64,000 bases of DNA from an uncultured Blastocatellia bacterium (lineage in GTDB: Bacteria; Acidobacteriota; Blastocatellia; Pyrinomonadales; Pyrinomonadaceae): assembly GCA_946480785.1 (NCBI GenBank), contig CAMLLD010000024.1:5974-69973 (forward strand). The letters run 5' to 3'. Numbering within the stretch: position 1 is the stretch's first letter; each line of letters starts with the position of its first letter. The notes under the pieces were generated by a model. It was not told where the DNA came from. It searched no databases and was given only the letters and a program-made list of their open reading frames with translations. This document shows positions 16,682 through 26,290 of this stretch, one piece after another. Both the position numbers and the translations under genes were made by a program.

Positions 16682-17966
16682 TCATTAACTGTTCGATCTC
16701 GTCGATCTGTTTCGGCACTTTGTTCGTCAACACTCTCGGCGCACCGTTCGTACAAAGCACGTCGTCCTCAATGCGCACCCCAATCCCGAGATACTTTTCC
16801 GGAACGTCCTTCGTGTCAGGCGCGATGTAAAGCCCCGGCTCGACCGTCATGACCACACCCGGTTCGAGCGCGCGCGACTCCTTGCCGTGGTAATAAGCGC
16901 CAACGTCGTGCACGTCGATGCCGAGCATGTGTCCCAGCCCGTGCATGTAAAACTTTTCGTATTTCTTGTCTTTGATCAGTTGCTCCGGCTCACCCTGCAA
17001 CAACCCGAGCTCGACCATGCCTTCAGTCAAAACTTCGATCGAATGCTGCTTGAGCTCGTCATGCGTGACACCCGGCCGCACCATCTCCACGCACGACGTC
17101 TGCGCCTTCAACACGAGCTCGTAAATCTCGCGTTGCGCCGGCGAATAGCGCCCGTTGATTGGAAACGTGCGCGTGATGTCCGATGCATATCCCTTGTACT
17201 CAGCGCCCGCGTCGACCAGCAACAACTCACCATCACGCAGCTCCCCATCGTTGTTGATGTAATGAAGCACGGTCGCATTCGACCCCGCGCCGACAATCGA
17301 CGTATACGCCGGACCCGCCGCTCCATGCCGCCGGAAAACCTGTTCGATTAGCGCTTCGAGCTCGTATTCGCGCATGCCCGCACGCGCAGCCTTCATCGCC
17401 TCAACGTGCGCTTCGGCGGCGATGTCTGCGGCCTTCTGCATCAACTCCAGTTCGTCAGGACTCTTGATCACGCGCAGCTCGTGAACGATCGTCGCGGGAT
17501 CGACGATCGTCGTCGGCGGATGAATCGGTTTGCGATTCAAGCTGCGCATCCGCGCGATCTCGCGAATGATCTTGCCGTCGAGATCGTGGTGGATGCCGAG
17601 CCGGTAATAGAGTGTCTCAGCGTCGTTCAGAATGTCAGTCAGCTTCGCGTCAAACTCCGCCACGGGAAACGACTCGTGCGCGCCAAACTCGCTCTTCGCC
17701 CCTTCAACACCTGCGCGCCGCCCATCCCAAATCTCACGCTCGGGATCGCGCGGACGAACAAACAAGACATACTCATGTGTGTCACCGGGCTTGATCACGG
17801 CGATCGCTTCCGGCTCTTCGAACCCGGTCAGGTAAAAGAAATCGGAGTCCTGGCGAAAACGATAATGCGTGTCGTTGGAACGCGTGGCTTCGCGCGCCGC
17901 GGGAATGATGGCGACGGAGTTTGGCTGCATGCGACGCACGAACTCCGCGAGCTGAGATCTGATCAT
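16671..17966 (-). CDS. pepP: Xaa-Pro aminopeptidase (M24B)
   Basis: Removes N-terminal residues before proline. An N-terminal aminopeptidase-P domain (DSDFFYLTGFEEPEA) precedes the pita-bread metallopeptidase domain. Metal ligands are the Asp pair in LLVDAGAEYKGYASDITRTF, His in GLGHMLGIDVHD, and Glu in MTVEPGLY and VRIEDDV. The length of 431 residues matches PepP. ATG 17966 is chosen because AAGGAAGG lies 8 nt upstream; the open frame extends upstream without support and would overlap the divergent aldehyde dehydrogenase. Confidence 0.93.
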   Translation of the reverse strand: MIRSQLAEFVRRMQPNSVAIIPAAREATRSNDTHYRFRQDSDFFYLTGFEEPEAIAVIKPGDTHEYVLFVRPRDPEREIWDGRRAGVEGAKSEFGAHESFPVAEFDAKLTDILNDAETLYYRLGIHHDLDGKIIREIARMRSLNRKPIHPPTTIVDPATIVHELRVIKSPDELELMQKAADIAAEAHVEAMKAARAGMREYELEALIEQVFRRHGAAGPAYTSIVGAGSNATVLHYINNDGELRDGELLLVDAGAEYKGYASDITRTFPINGRYSPAQREIYELVLKAQTSCVEMVRPGVTHDELKQHSIEVLTEGMVELGLLQGEPEQLIKDKKYEKFYMHGLGHMLGIDVHDVGAYYHGKESRALEPGVVMTVEPGLYIAPDTKDVPEKYLGIGVRIEDDVLCTNGAPRVLTNKVPKQIDEIEQLMSHG

Positions 17967-18015
17967 GACAGAGCCTTCCTTGTGGCTGGAATAATTTGGA
18001 CCTACATTGTACCCG

Positions 18016-19575
18016 ATGAGCACGCAAACGCGTGAAATCACCTCGATTGATCCTTCCACTGGCGACGAAATCGGCTGCGTGCCGTTGTGCAATGCAGCGG
18101 ACGTAAACGCCGCGGTGAAGCGCGCACGCCAGGCACAACCCGCGTGGGCAAAACTCTCGTTTCGCGCGCGGGCTAAGTTCATTCTCACCGCGCGTGAGAT
18201 CGTGCTCTCTCGCGTTGAAGAGATCGCCACATTGATCGCGCGTGAAACCGGCAAACCGCCGGCCGAGGCGATCTCGATGGAAGTCACGCCGACGCTCGAT
18301 CTGATGCAGCACTTCGCGCGCAACGCCGAGCGCATGTTGCACCGGCAAAAGATCGACATCGGCCAGTTTGAACTGATGGGCCGCTCGTCTTACATCGTCT
18401 TCAAACCGCTCGGCGTGGTCGGCATCATCTCTCCCTGGAACTTTCCCTGGGCCACACCGCTCGATGAAGTCGTGATGGCGCTCGTCGCCGGCAATGCAGT
18501 CGTGCTCAAACCAAGCGAGCTCACGCCGTTCACCGCGCTGAAGATCGGCGAGGTTTTCAAACAAGCGAAGCTGCCGGACGGACTGCTCGAGATCGTCACC
18601 GGCGATGGCTCGACCGGCGCGGCGTTGGTCGAAGCGGGCGTCGATAAGGTGATGTTCACCGGCAGCGTCGCAACCGGCAAGCGCGTCGCCGAAGCGGCAG
18701 CAAAACACCTGACACCGGTCGTGCTCGAGCTCGGTGGTAAAGATCCGATGATCGTGCTCGAAGACGCGAACCTGCCGAACGCCGCACGCGCCGCGGTGTG
18801 GGGCGGCTTCGCCAACGCCGGCCAGGCGTGCGCGTCGATCGAACGTCTCTACGTGCACGAATCGATCGCGAAACAGTTTACGGATCTCGTGGTCGCAGAG
18901 ACGCGCAAACTCAAGCTCGGCAATCCCACCGCTGACGGAGTGGATCTCGGTGCGATGACGAACGAGCGACAGTTGAGAATCGTCGAGAACCACATCGAAG
19001 ACGCAGTCGAGCAGGGCGCGCGGATCGAAACGGGCGGTCATCGCGTCGAGACCGCCGGCGGCTGGTTTCACGAACCCACCGTCATCACGAACGTCGATCA
19101 CTCGATGGAAGTGATGCGTGAAGAAACGTTCGGTCCGGTGTTACCGATCATGACGTTCAAGACCGACGACGAAGCCGTCCGGCTCGCGAACGACAGCGTC
19201 TACGGCTTAACGGCCGCAGTCTTCACTAGCAACATCACGCGCGGACGCACGCTCGCCGAACGCATCGACGCCGGCACGGTGATGATTAACGAAGTCGTCT
19301 ACACTCACGCGATAGCGCAAACACCGTGGGGCGGCGTGAAGCAAAGCGGCTACGGCCGCACGCACGGACGGCTCGGACTGCTCGAACTCGTGACCCCGCA
19401 GCACATTCACACGAACCGGGTGCCATGGCTGCCGGACGTCTGGTGGTTTCGCTACAGCGCCCCGGCGGCAAATCTTTTTCGCGGCCTCGCGCGGCGTTTT
19501 ACGACCGGTTCCGTACTGAACTCCTCGCTCCTCCTGCCTAAAATCCTTCGTCGTTGGTTTGAAAAATCTGACTAG
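18016..19575 (+). CDS. NAD(P)-dependent aldehyde dehydrogenase
   Basis: Protein of 519 residues oxidising an aldehyde to an acid. Family landmarks are present: PWNFPWATPL with VLKPSE (cofactor binding), MFTGSVATGKRV, the general base Glu in LELGGKDPMIV, and the nucleophile Cys in NAGQACASIERLYV. The closest resemblance is to succinate-semialdehyde/betaine-aldehyde-like ALDHs. The extra 40 or so C-terminal residues are hydrophobic and basic (LFRGLARRF) and could tether it to the membrane. ATG 18016 is preferred over TTG 18007. It diverges from pepP with only 49 bp between starts. Confidence 0.93.
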   Translation: MSTQTREITSIDPSTGDEIGCVPLCNAADVNAAVKRARQAQPAWAKLSFRARAKFILTAREIVLSRVEEIATLIARETGKPPAEAISMEVTPTLDLMQHFARNAERMLHRQKIDIGQFELMGRSSYIVFKPLGVVGIISPWNFPWATPLDEVVMALVAGNAVVLKPSELTPFTALKIGEVFKQAKLPDGLLEIVTGDGSTGAALVEAGVDKVMFTGSVATGKRVAEAAAKHLTPVVLELGGKDPMIVLEDANLPNAARAAVWGGFANAGQACASIERLYVHESIAKQFTDLVVAETRKLKLGNPTADGVDLGAMTNERQLRIVENHIEDAVEQGARIETGGHRVETAGGWFHEPTVITNVDHSMEVMREETFGPVLPIMTFKTDDEAVRLANDSVYGLTAAVFTSNITRGRTLAERIDAGTVMINEVVYTHAIAQTPWGGVKQSGYGRTHGRLGLLELVTPQHIHTNRVPWLPDVWWFRYSAPAANLFRGLARRFTTGSVLNSSLLLPKILRRWFEKSD

Positions 19576-19592
19576 CAGCCGGACACGCCGGG

Positions 19593-19601
19593 TGCTATAC
19601 T
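19593..19601 (+). promoter_or_regulatory. Candidate extended -10 promoter
   Basis: TGCTATACT is an extended -10 element (TG-N-TATACT) with no clear -35. It would give a leader of about 135 nt before the secreted-protein gene at 19744. The leader (19608-19740) contains several GC-rich complementary stretches but matches no riboswitch I recognise. Confidence 0.35.
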
Positions 19602-19743
19602 GCGCGCCATCCCAGCTAACGCCCTTACTCCCGGGGAAGGCTCCGTAATAATTCGACCGTAGTTGCAAGGCTGTAGGTGACTCCTCCCACGAAGTACTAT
19701 CGCCTTGCGTACCTCAATCCTAGCCCTGAGTTTGGAGGAAGAA

Positions 19744-21375
19744 ATGAAGAAGCTTCACGCGGTATTTATGATTTTCGTTTTGTGTGCCGTTTCCTCGCTG
19801 CCGTTGATGGTCCACGCTCAGAGTGAGGTGGCTGAACAACATCGGGCCGAGATTAGCTACCCCATCAAGTTCGATAAAACCCCCAAACCACTGCGCGAGA
19901 TGTTTGATAACGGCGAAAAGCAAAAGCCCGCTCGCGGCGGCAAGGACTTTGAGCCGGGACGACCGGAACCGGTGGGCAATCAAAATCGGGAAACGATCGA
20001 TCCGCTCGCAGACAGGAGCGTTAGTTCTCCGTCAGCACTCGCCGAGCCGAAGGCTGCAACCGTCGGAACCCCGGTAGATCCGGCCGCCCGCGTTGCGCCG
20101 CCTGACACGACCGGTGACGTCGGACCAAACCATTATGTGCAATGGGTCAACCTGCGTTACGCCGTCTACACGTTGACGCGCGACGCCAGCAATAACATCA
20201 CGGCTTTCAATCTCGTGCCGGGCTTTCCGAAGAACGGCAACACGCTTTGGTCAGGTTTCGGTGGCCGTTGCCAGAGCGACAACGACGGCGATCCGATCGT
20301 GCAGTACGATCAACTCGCCGACCGCTGGATCCTGACTCAGTTTGCGGTTTCCGCGACGCCGTACACGCAGTGCGTCGCCGTTTCCACGAGTCCCGATCCT
20401 ACGGGCACTTACTTCCGCTACGCCTTCTCGTACAGCAGAAACTTCCCCGACTATCCGAAGATGGGCGTTTGGCCGGATGCGTATTACATCACTTACAACA
20501 TGTTCCGGAATGGCTCCTCGTACATCGGCAATCAGGTCTGCGCTTTCGAACGCGCGCAGATGCTGGTCGGCGGTGCGGCGCGTCAGGCTTGCGCAATGAC
20601 GAGCACGAGTCAGGCTAGTCTGGTGCCGTCGGATCTCGAAGGATCAGCGTTGCCGCCGGCGAATACGCCAGGCTTGTTGCTGAGCATTACGAGTACGGCT
20701 CTTAACTTCTTCCGCTTTACGGTCAACTGGGGCGCCGGCACCGGAACGTTAACTGGTCCAACAGCGATTGCCGGCGTAGCCGCGTTTAGTCGTGCTTGCA
20801 GCGGCGGCGTTTGCATTCCGCAGCCGGGTACGACGAACAAGCTCGACTCGTTAGGTGATCGATTGATGTATCGCTTGAGTTATCGGAATATTGCCGGTAG
20901 CGAGAGATTGGTGATCAATCATTCCGTCACCAGCGGTACAGGTGTCGGCGTGCGCTGGTACGAATTAACCAACGCGATCGGGCAGACGATGGCCAGTGCT
21001 ACGCCGGTCATCCGGCAGCAAGGTACGTTCGCGCCGACGAACGACTTCCGCTGGATGGGTAGTGCCGCTATCGATAAGACGGGCGGCATCGCCATCGGCT
21101 ACAACATCTCGAACGCGTCGAGCATCGTTCCGAGCATTCGTTATGCGTATCGTGGTCCAGCCGATCCGTTAGGAACGCTCGGCAACGAGACGACAATCCT
21201 GGTGGGCAGCGGCATTCAAACCGCTACCCTCACACGCTGGGGCGATTACAGCACGATCAGCGTCGATCCTGTCGACGGCTGCACGATGGTGTTCACGTCT
21301 CAGTTCCAACCAGCGAATGGAAACTTCAACTGGGCTACCTACATCCATTCGTTCAAACTATCCACGTGTCTATAG
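19744..21375 (+). CDS. Secreted hypothetical protein, probably a beta-propeller
   Basis: Protein of 543 residues with a signal peptide (KLHAVFMIFVLCAVSSLPLM, cleavage near VHAQS). A polar, Pro-rich linker follows (about 35-110), then a large beta-rich domain beginning APPDTTGDVGPNHYVQWVN. Aromatic-Gly-rich repeats such as YDQLADRWILTQF and WMGSAAIDKTGGIAIGYN suggest propeller blades. I recognise no catalytic motif. Four Cys residues suit an exported protein. The start is set by GGAGGAAGAA just before ATG 19744. A strong terminator follows at 21401. Confidence 0.8.
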   Translation: MKKLHAVFMIFVLCAVSSLPLMVHAQSEVAEQHRAEISYPIKFDKTPKPLREMFDNGEKQKPARGGKDFEPGRPEPVGNQNRETIDPLADRSVSSPSALAEPKAATVGTPVDPAARVAPPDTTGDVGPNHYVQWVNLRYAVYTLTRDASNNITAFNLVPGFPKNGNTLWSGFGGRCQSDNDGDPIVQYDQLADRWILTQFAVSATPYTQCVAVSTSPDPTGTYFRYAFSYSRNFPDYPKMGVWPDAYYITYNMFRNGSSYIGNQVCAFERAQMLVGGAARQACAMTSTSQASLVPSDLEGSALPPANTPGLLLSITSTALNFFRFTVNWGAGTGTLTGPTAIAGVAAFSRACSGGVCIPQPGTTNKLDSLGDRLMYRLSYRNIAGSERLVINHSVTSGTGVGVRWYELTNAIGQTMASATPVIRQQGTFAPTNDFRWMGSAAIDKTGGIAIGYNISNASSIVPSIRYAYRGPADPLGTLGNETTILVGSGIQTATLTRWGDYSTISVDPVDGCTMVFTSQFQPANGNFNWATYIHSFKLSTCL

Positions 21376-21400
21376 AGCGCGGTGCCCGCACGTGAAAGCG

Positions 21401-21427
21401 AGGGCCGTCCTTCGGGGCGGCCCTTTT
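21401..21427 (+). terminator. Rho-independent terminator
   Basis: A GC-rich hairpin AGGGCCG/CGGCCCT (21401-21407 with 21416-21422 or so), with extra G-C pairs in the apex around TTCG, is followed directly by TTTTT. It lies 25 nt after the secreted-protein stop codon. Confidence 0.85.
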
Positions 21428-21464
21428 TACATTTCCCGCGGTTCTCATTTACCATCACCCGCTT

Positions 21465-22499
21465 ATGCCGCTCTGGCAGGACTACATGCACCGGCGCGAA
21501 CGCTGGTATCACGATCGCGACAACAACCGGCTCGTGCGGCCGTTTGAATGGGGACTGGAGTACGTGCTCGACCACGTCAACGGCGACGATCCGCGACACG
21601 TTCTGGCGCAACACGCCGCGCGCGTGATGCAGGCGAGCGATGAGTTTTATGCGTTGCCGGAAATCTCAGACTATCGGCTGGAAGGCGACCAGTTAACCTG
21701 GACCAGCGCGATCGAAACGCCGTCGCCGGAAAACAACCTCGCGCGAGCGCGCTACTTCCCCGCGAAGACCAAAAACGGCAAACGATCGCGCAAAGCCGTT
21801 GTCGTGTTGCCGCAGTGGAATGCGCAACCGCAGAGTCACGTCGAGGCTTGCCGCATCTTCAACATGATCGGCATGGCGGCGCTGCGGCTGACGCTTCCTT
21901 ACCATCAACAACGTAAACCCGCCGAGCTCGAGCGCGCCGATCACCTGGTTTGCACGAACATCGGGCGCACGATTCAGTCGATGCGGCAGGCGGTGCTCGA
22001 CACGCGCGCGGCCGTGCGCTGGCTGAAGAATGAAGGCTTCGAGCAGATCGGGATCTTAGGGACGAGCGTGGGTTCGTGTATCGCGTTTCTGGCTTTCGCG
22101 CACGAGCCGGATCTGAAAGCGGGCGCTTTCAATCATGTGTCGGGTTACGTGGCCGACGTCGTTTGGCACGGACTCTCCACCGCGCACGTCCGCGCCGGGT
22201 TTGCCGATCATTTATCGCTGGATGAGCTGCGCACTTACTGGAAGCCGATCAGCCCGCTGCCGTTCATGCCGCGCATGAAGACGATGGGCCATCGTCCGAT
22301 TCGTTTTATCGTCGCGCGTTACGACCTGACGTTTCCCCTCGATCTTTCACACGAAGCGATTGCCGAAGCGCGGCGAAACGAGTTGCCGCTCGACGTCGTG
22401 TGGCTGCCTTGCGGCCACTACACGACCGGCGAGCTGCCGTGGAAAGCGATCGACGCCTGGAAGATCGCTACGTTCTTCCGCAAACAATTCCGCGATTAA
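21465..22499 (+). CDS. Alpha/beta hydrolase
   Basis: Protein of 344 residues. The nucleophile elbow is GTSVGS (in IGILGTSVGSCIAFLAF, about residue 200), preceded by the RAAVRWLKNEGF helix. A likely acid Asp is in FIVARYDLTFP and a likely His in LPCGHYTTGELPWK, giving a complete Ser-Asp-His triad. The N-terminal YMHRRERWYHDRDNNR region is unusual; the whole recalls ABHD18-like esterases. The substrate is unknown. No signal peptide. The 3' end abuts the convergent M49-like gene with no gap. Confidence 0.8.
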   Translation: MPLWQDYMHRRERWYHDRDNNRLVRPFEWGLEYVLDHVNGDDPRHVLAQHAARVMQASDEFYALPEISDYRLEGDQLTWTSAIETPSPENNLARARYFPAKTKNGKRSRKAVVVLPQWNAQPQSHVEACRIFNMIGMAALRLTLPYHQQRKPAELERADHLVCTNIGRTIQSMRQAVLDTRAAVRWLKNEGFEQIGILGTSVGSCIAFLAFAHEPDLKAGAFNHVSGYVADVVWHGLSTAHVRAGFADHLSLDELRTYWKPISPLPFMPRMKTMGHRPIRFIVARYDLTFPLDLSHEAIAEARRNELPLDVVWLPCGHYTTGELPWKAIDAWKIATFFRKQFRD

Positions 22500-24170
22500 T
22501 TACTTCGCCAGCGGAAACATCGGCTCGATGTCCACCGGCACGTCCTTCAACTTGTCGAGCGCCTGCTGCATCGCCGGCCTGATCACCGCGTACTTATCGA
22601 GCATCGACTTCGCCGTCTCGTAAGATCCTTCCGCCTCCAGCGTCAGCAAATCGTGCGTCAGCTTCGTCACGGCGTCCTTGATCTTCGCGTGATCGACGCT
22701 GAACGTTCCCTTCGCTTCGTTGTAGCGAATCGCGCCTTCGTCGGTCAGGTAGTTGAACTGCATCGCCACGCCGCGGCCGTGCGCTTCCGCGATGCCGAAA
22801 CGCACCGAGCGAAACATGCTCGCGAGATACGTCGTGTAGAGCGTGCGTTCCATGCCCTTGTCGATCACACCGTGGTCGATCATGTATTGCAGCGCCCACA
22901 GTCCGGTCATGTCGGCCTTCGCTTCTTCGATCGCGGAATACAGTTCCTTCAACTGCTTGCGCACGGTCGTTTCCTGGCCGCTGACAGTGATGTTGTGCGG
23001 CCCGAGTCCGTGCATCAGCTCGTGACAGAGGATGTGCGTGAAGAACGAGTCAAACGAAAGCGCCGCCTGTTCGCTCGGCTCCAGAACCACGCGCGAGATC
23101 GGGATGAGCGTCTTGTTGAACTTCGCGTCCTGCACGTTCTTCAGCATGACGCGCTTCGAGCCCTTCTCTTTCACGACGCGCTCGTCGTTCGGCAGATTGA
23201 ACGCGGCCGTTTGCACGCCGCTGTTTCCCTCGCCCGAACCGAACACTTCGTTCACCACGCGAATCGGCGACGCCGCGCCGAGCTTCGGGTTGCGATATTT
23301 CGGATCGAGCGGCAGATTGTTTTCGAGCTCCTGCAAGTGGCCGCTGAAGCGCGCGAGCTTCGCGGTTTCCGCATCGTCGCGAATCGTGATGTACGACTCG
23401 AACGCCGCTTTGTAACTGAACAACTCGTCTTCGTAAGTCTCGTATGGACCAATCGTCACGTCGATCGGCGCATCGAGATCCATCCACGCTACGTCGCTCT
23501 CATAGTAATCGTCGGAGCCGAACGCATCCGCACGTTTGTTCAGAAAATTTTTGAGCGTCGCATTGGTCGTCAACGCAGCCGCTTCACGCAGCAGACGCGC
23601 GGCGGGTTCGAGATACTCTTTGTAAGCCTGGCTGTAAGGCACAACCGTCAGCTTGCGATCCTCGCCGCGACGGATGAGCCAGAAGAAGCCGGTGGCTTTT
23701 TGTTTGTCCGCGTCCGAAAGCGTTTGCACCCACGCGTTGAACTCATCCTTCGTCATGTCCGCGGGATAGTAGTTCGCTTCGTGCGGCTTCTCGGCCGGCA
23801 CGCCTTCGATGAACGGCTCGTTGTTGTCGAGCCGCGACCACGGACCATCGTTGATGTAGAAATAATGGAGCCGTTCGCGGCCGGCGGGCGTCTTGTCGGC
23901 CAGCAATTTCTTTTCGAGTGCGTCGTTGCCGCTCCACACCTGTCGCAGAAAGAGCGGATCGAGCAGCTTCGCCGCGGCGATGATTTTGTAGAGCGCCTGG
24001 AGATCCTTCGGCGTCAGCTTCGAGACGTCGGCCGTTAAGGTTGTTGGTGCAAACCGCGCGATCTTCTTTGCGAGATCCGCATCGCCGGTTGGCTTGGAGT
24101 TTTGTGCTGTCAGAGTTGTGGCGATTAATCCCATAGTGATAAAGAAACTGACGATTCGTTTTGTGGTCAT
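22500..24170 (-). CDS. M49-like (dipeptidyl-peptidase III family) zinc peptidase, secreted
   Basis: Protein of 556 residues with a signal peptide (RIVSFFITMGLIATTLTA). The zinc site is HELMHGLGPH, the HExxH-G-I/L-G-P-H variant known from plant Nudix-fused and bacterial DPP III homologues, not the classical HExxGH. The third ligand is probably a Glu in SAIEEAKADMTGLWAL. DPP III enzymes release dipeptides from N termini. The ATG at 24170 lies directly beyond the stop of the aldolase-like gene (24172), so the two are probably one operon. Confidence 0.85.
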   Translation of the reverse strand: MTTKRIVSFFITMGLIATTLTAQNSKPTGDADLAKKIARFAPTTLTADVSKLTPKDLQALYKIIAAAKLLDPLFLRQVWSGNDALEKKLLADKTPAGRERLHYFYINDGPWSRLDNNEPFIEGVPAEKPHEANYYPADMTKDEFNAWVQTLSDADKQKATGFFWLIRRGEDRKLTVVPYSQAYKEYLEPAARLLREAAALTTNATLKNFLNKRADAFGSDDYYESDVAWMDLDAPIDVTIGPYETYEDELFSYKAAFESYITIRDDAETAKLARFSGHLQELENNLPLDPKYRNPKLGAASPIRVVNEVFGSGEGNSGVQTAAFNLPNDERVVKEKGSKRVMLKNVQDAKFNKTLIPISRVVLEPSEQAALSFDSFFTHILCHELMHGLGPHNITVSGQETTVRKQLKELYSAIEEAKADMTGLWALQYMIDHGVIDKGMERTLYTTYLASMFRSVRFGIAEAHGRGVAMQFNYLTDEGAIRYNEAKGTFSVDHAKIKDAVTKLTHDLLTLEAEGSYETAKSMLDKYAVIRPAMQQALDKLKDVPVDIEPMFPLAK

Positions 24171-24171
24171 C

Positions 24172-25524
24172 TCACAATGCCTGCCTGTTTTTTAGAATCT
24201 TGACGAACGAGGCCGAGCGCAGCTCCGGCAACGTCAAGCCCGAGAGCTTGAGCGCTTCCGCCTCCGTGAGCGCGCCGCAATTGATCGCGCGCAGGAAATA
24301 GTTGAGCAGTCCTTGTCCGGTCGCCGCGTCGTCGAACACGTCGCCGACGAGCGTGGCTTTCGCGGCCTTTTCGACGAAGTTCTTCAAACGCTCTGAAGCG
24401 GGCGCGAGACTTTCGAGGAAGAACGTGTAAACCGCCGCGTAGCGCGTCGGCAGTTGCGCCGGATGCAGATCCCAGCCTTGATAGAAACCGTTGATGAGCG
24501 AGTGTTGAATGTGATCGAAATGCAGCTTCCATGCGCGGTGGACCACTTCGCGATTCTCCTCGATCTGCTGTGGCGTTAACTGTGGACCACCCTCGGTAAA
24601 ACGATGCGGCGGCACGGGCATGATGTTGGTCGCGCCGTCCGACAGCCAGATGCCGGTGCCCGCGAAAGAGACTTGCATCATCGACTTCGCGAAGTCGCAG
24701 GCGGGATGCATCATGTGCTGGTGCGCGGCGGTGATGTTGCAGCCGGCGGTGTAGTCGTAGGTGCCGAAGTGCGCCGCGATGCAGCGGCCGTTCGCCGCGC
24801 TAAGCAACAGCGGCAGATTGATCTCGCCGTTGCTGTTGATGATCGACTGCGTGGTCTCGATCATCATTTCAAACTTGAGACTTCCCGCCGCGAGGCCTGT
24901 TTTCGTTTCGAGACGTTCGAGCAACGTGGCGAGCGTTGCGGCTTGCTGCGGTATCGTGATCTTCGGCAACGTCACGACGAAGTTGTTAGGCAAGCGGCCG
25001 TTGCTTTCTGCGAGCAACGTGGAAACGAAGATGTCGAGCGTGCGAAAACTACGTGCACGCAGCTCTTCGTTGAAAGGCTTAATGCGAATGCCGATGAACG
25101 GCGGCAGCGTTCCTTCCTTGCTGCCCTTCGCGACCTCCACCGCGGCGGACGCAGCGTGACCGTCTTCTTCGTCGTCGGGCCGATTGCCGTAGCCGTCCTC
25201 GAAGTCGATGCGGAAATCTTCGACAGGTTCACGTTTCAACTTCTCAATCACGCGGTTGTAGATCGTTTGCGGATCGGCGCCGCGAATATTCAGCGCCTCC
25301 GCAAAAGTGAGCGCGTCCGGCGCAAACTGATCGAGCGCGCGTTGCGCGAGCTGGCCGAGGCGCTGGGCGGAATCGGCTTTGAACAAGTGCGCGCCGCCGT
25401 AAACCGTGTGCACCGGTTGGCGGCGGCCGGTCTCGCCGTTGTAAAGCCGCGTAAATTCTTCGTTCGCCTGCCGCAGCGGCGTGATGACGTCCGACAAATC
25501 CTCGTCTGAAAAAGATGATTTCAT
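24172..25524 (-). CDS. HpcH/HpaI-citrate-lyase-like aldolase (DUF6986 type)
   Basis: Protein of 450 residues with the TIM-barrel motifs of the citrate lyase beta/HpcH superfamily. These are FRIDFEDGYGNR (acidic metal-binding loop), the Arg in IGIRIKPFNEE, VVTLPKI, the Glu in EMMIETTQSI, and AAHFGTYDYTAG. The position of these motifs and the length match the DUF6986 group, often called phosphoenolpyruvate kinase-like or aldolase. The reaction is not established. It is the first gene of a two-gene unit with the M49-like peptidase. Confidence 0.75.
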   Translation of the reverse strand: MKSSFSDEDLSDVITPLRQANEEFTRLYNGETGRRQPVHTVYGGAHLFKADSAQRLGQLAQRALDQFAPDALTFAEALNIRGADPQTIYNRVIEKLKREPVEDFRIDFEDGYGNRPDDEEDGHAASAAVEVAKGSKEGTLPPFIGIRIKPFNEELRARSFRTLDIFVSTLLAESNGRLPNNFVVTLPKITIPQQAATLATLLERLETKTGLAAGSLKFEMMIETTQSIINSNGEINLPLLLSAANGRCIAAHFGTYDYTAGCNITAAHQHMMHPACDFAKSMMQVSFAGTGIWLSDGATNIMPVPPHRFTEGGPQLTPQQIEENREVVHRAWKLHFDHIQHSLINGFYQGWDLHPAQLPTRYAAVYTFFLESLAPASERLKNFVEKAAKATLVGDVFDDAATGQGLLNYFLRAINCGALTEAEALKLSGLTLPELRSASFVKILKNRQAL

Positions 25525-25553
25525 AGGGGTCTAAACACTGACGAAAACGTTTA

Positions 25554-25583
25554 TTGACACGGTGCGCTGAGCTTCGCTATTTT
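25554..25583 (+). promoter_or_regulatory. Candidate sigma-70 promoter
   Basis: TTGACA (25554-25559) and TATTTT (25578-25583) are separated by 18 nt. They lie about 70 nt upstream of the secreted-protein start at 25657, in the divergent gap with the aldolase gene. Confidence 0.4.
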
Positions 25584-25656
25584 TCTTTCGGACCTTCCCG
25601 CGGGTTCTGTCCCAAAACTCACCTATAAAAATCCTGACGTTCGGAGAACCATCGCA

Positions 25657-26259
25657 ATGCGAAAACTGATTCTTGTTTTGGGTTGTGCCCTGGCACTCGT
25701 GCATCCTACTGCAATCCTGTCGCAGGTCCAATCAGGCGCACCGGCCGCGCAAAAGCCCGTCAATCATGGCGGCAAGATTGACTCGAAGTACGATGGGTTC
25801 AATCACGAGACCGTGGTGCGTCTGCAGAAGATGAAAGTCACGTGCGACGGTATCAAAGACAACTTCGTCAAAGACGGGTGCGTCAGCATCGAAGTCAGCC
25901 TGCATTGTCCCGGCGTCCAGCTCAACTATGTGCGCAACGTCACGTTGCAGATCATGTTTGAGAACAAAGACTGGGTGCACGGTCATCCGCTCGATCAGCG
26001 CGACTTGCGCGTGGTGATCGATACCGACACGTTTAAGCTCGGCCGGATGCAACTCGCGAATACCGCGGTGCCGGGAAAGTGGGACACGAAGCTCGAAGTG
26101 TTGGAAGCGACGATTCCGTACGCGGTGTTCAAGAAGATCGCGCAGTCGGAGGCGGTGGAAATGCAGGTGGGCCGAAGCGCGTTTGAGTTGCGCGAGAAGA
26201 ACCGTTTGGCGTTGCGTGATTTGGACAGTCGCGTGATCGACACGCGCGCGAAGAACTAG
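25657..26259 (+). CDS. Secreted hypothetical protein
   Basis: Protein of 200 residues with a signal peptide (KLILVLGCALALVHPTAI, cleavage near ILSQV). The mature part is beta-rich with two Cys pairs (MKVTCDGIKDNFVKDGCVS and SLHCPG) and contains HETVVRLQKMKV and VIDTDTFKLGRMQL. I recognise no domain. GGAGAA lies upstream of ATG 25657. A candidate promoter is at 25554-25583. Confidence 0.75.
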   Translation: MRKLILVLGCALALVHPTAILSQVQSGAPAAQKPVNHGGKIDSKYDGFNHETVVRLQKMKVTCDGIKDNFVKDGCVSIEVSLHCPGVQLNYVRNVTLQIMFENKDWVHGHPLDQRDLRVVIDTDTFKLGRMQLANTAVPGKWDTKLEVLEATIPYAVFKKIAQSEAVEMQVGRSAFELREKNRLALRDLDSRVIDTRAKN

Positions 26260-26290
26260 CGACACGGTTGCGGGTAGCAACCGGTTGCGG

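Noticed and set aside
17782..19101. 439-codon open frame antisense to the aldehyde dehydrogenase
   Set aside because: The sense strand encodes a clear ALDH with all catalytic motifs. The antisense product has shadow composition and no motif.
22653..24038. 461-codon frame antisense to the M49-like peptidase
   Set aside because: Arg/His/Val-rich shadow of a confident gene; no signal peptide, domain or ribosome binding site.
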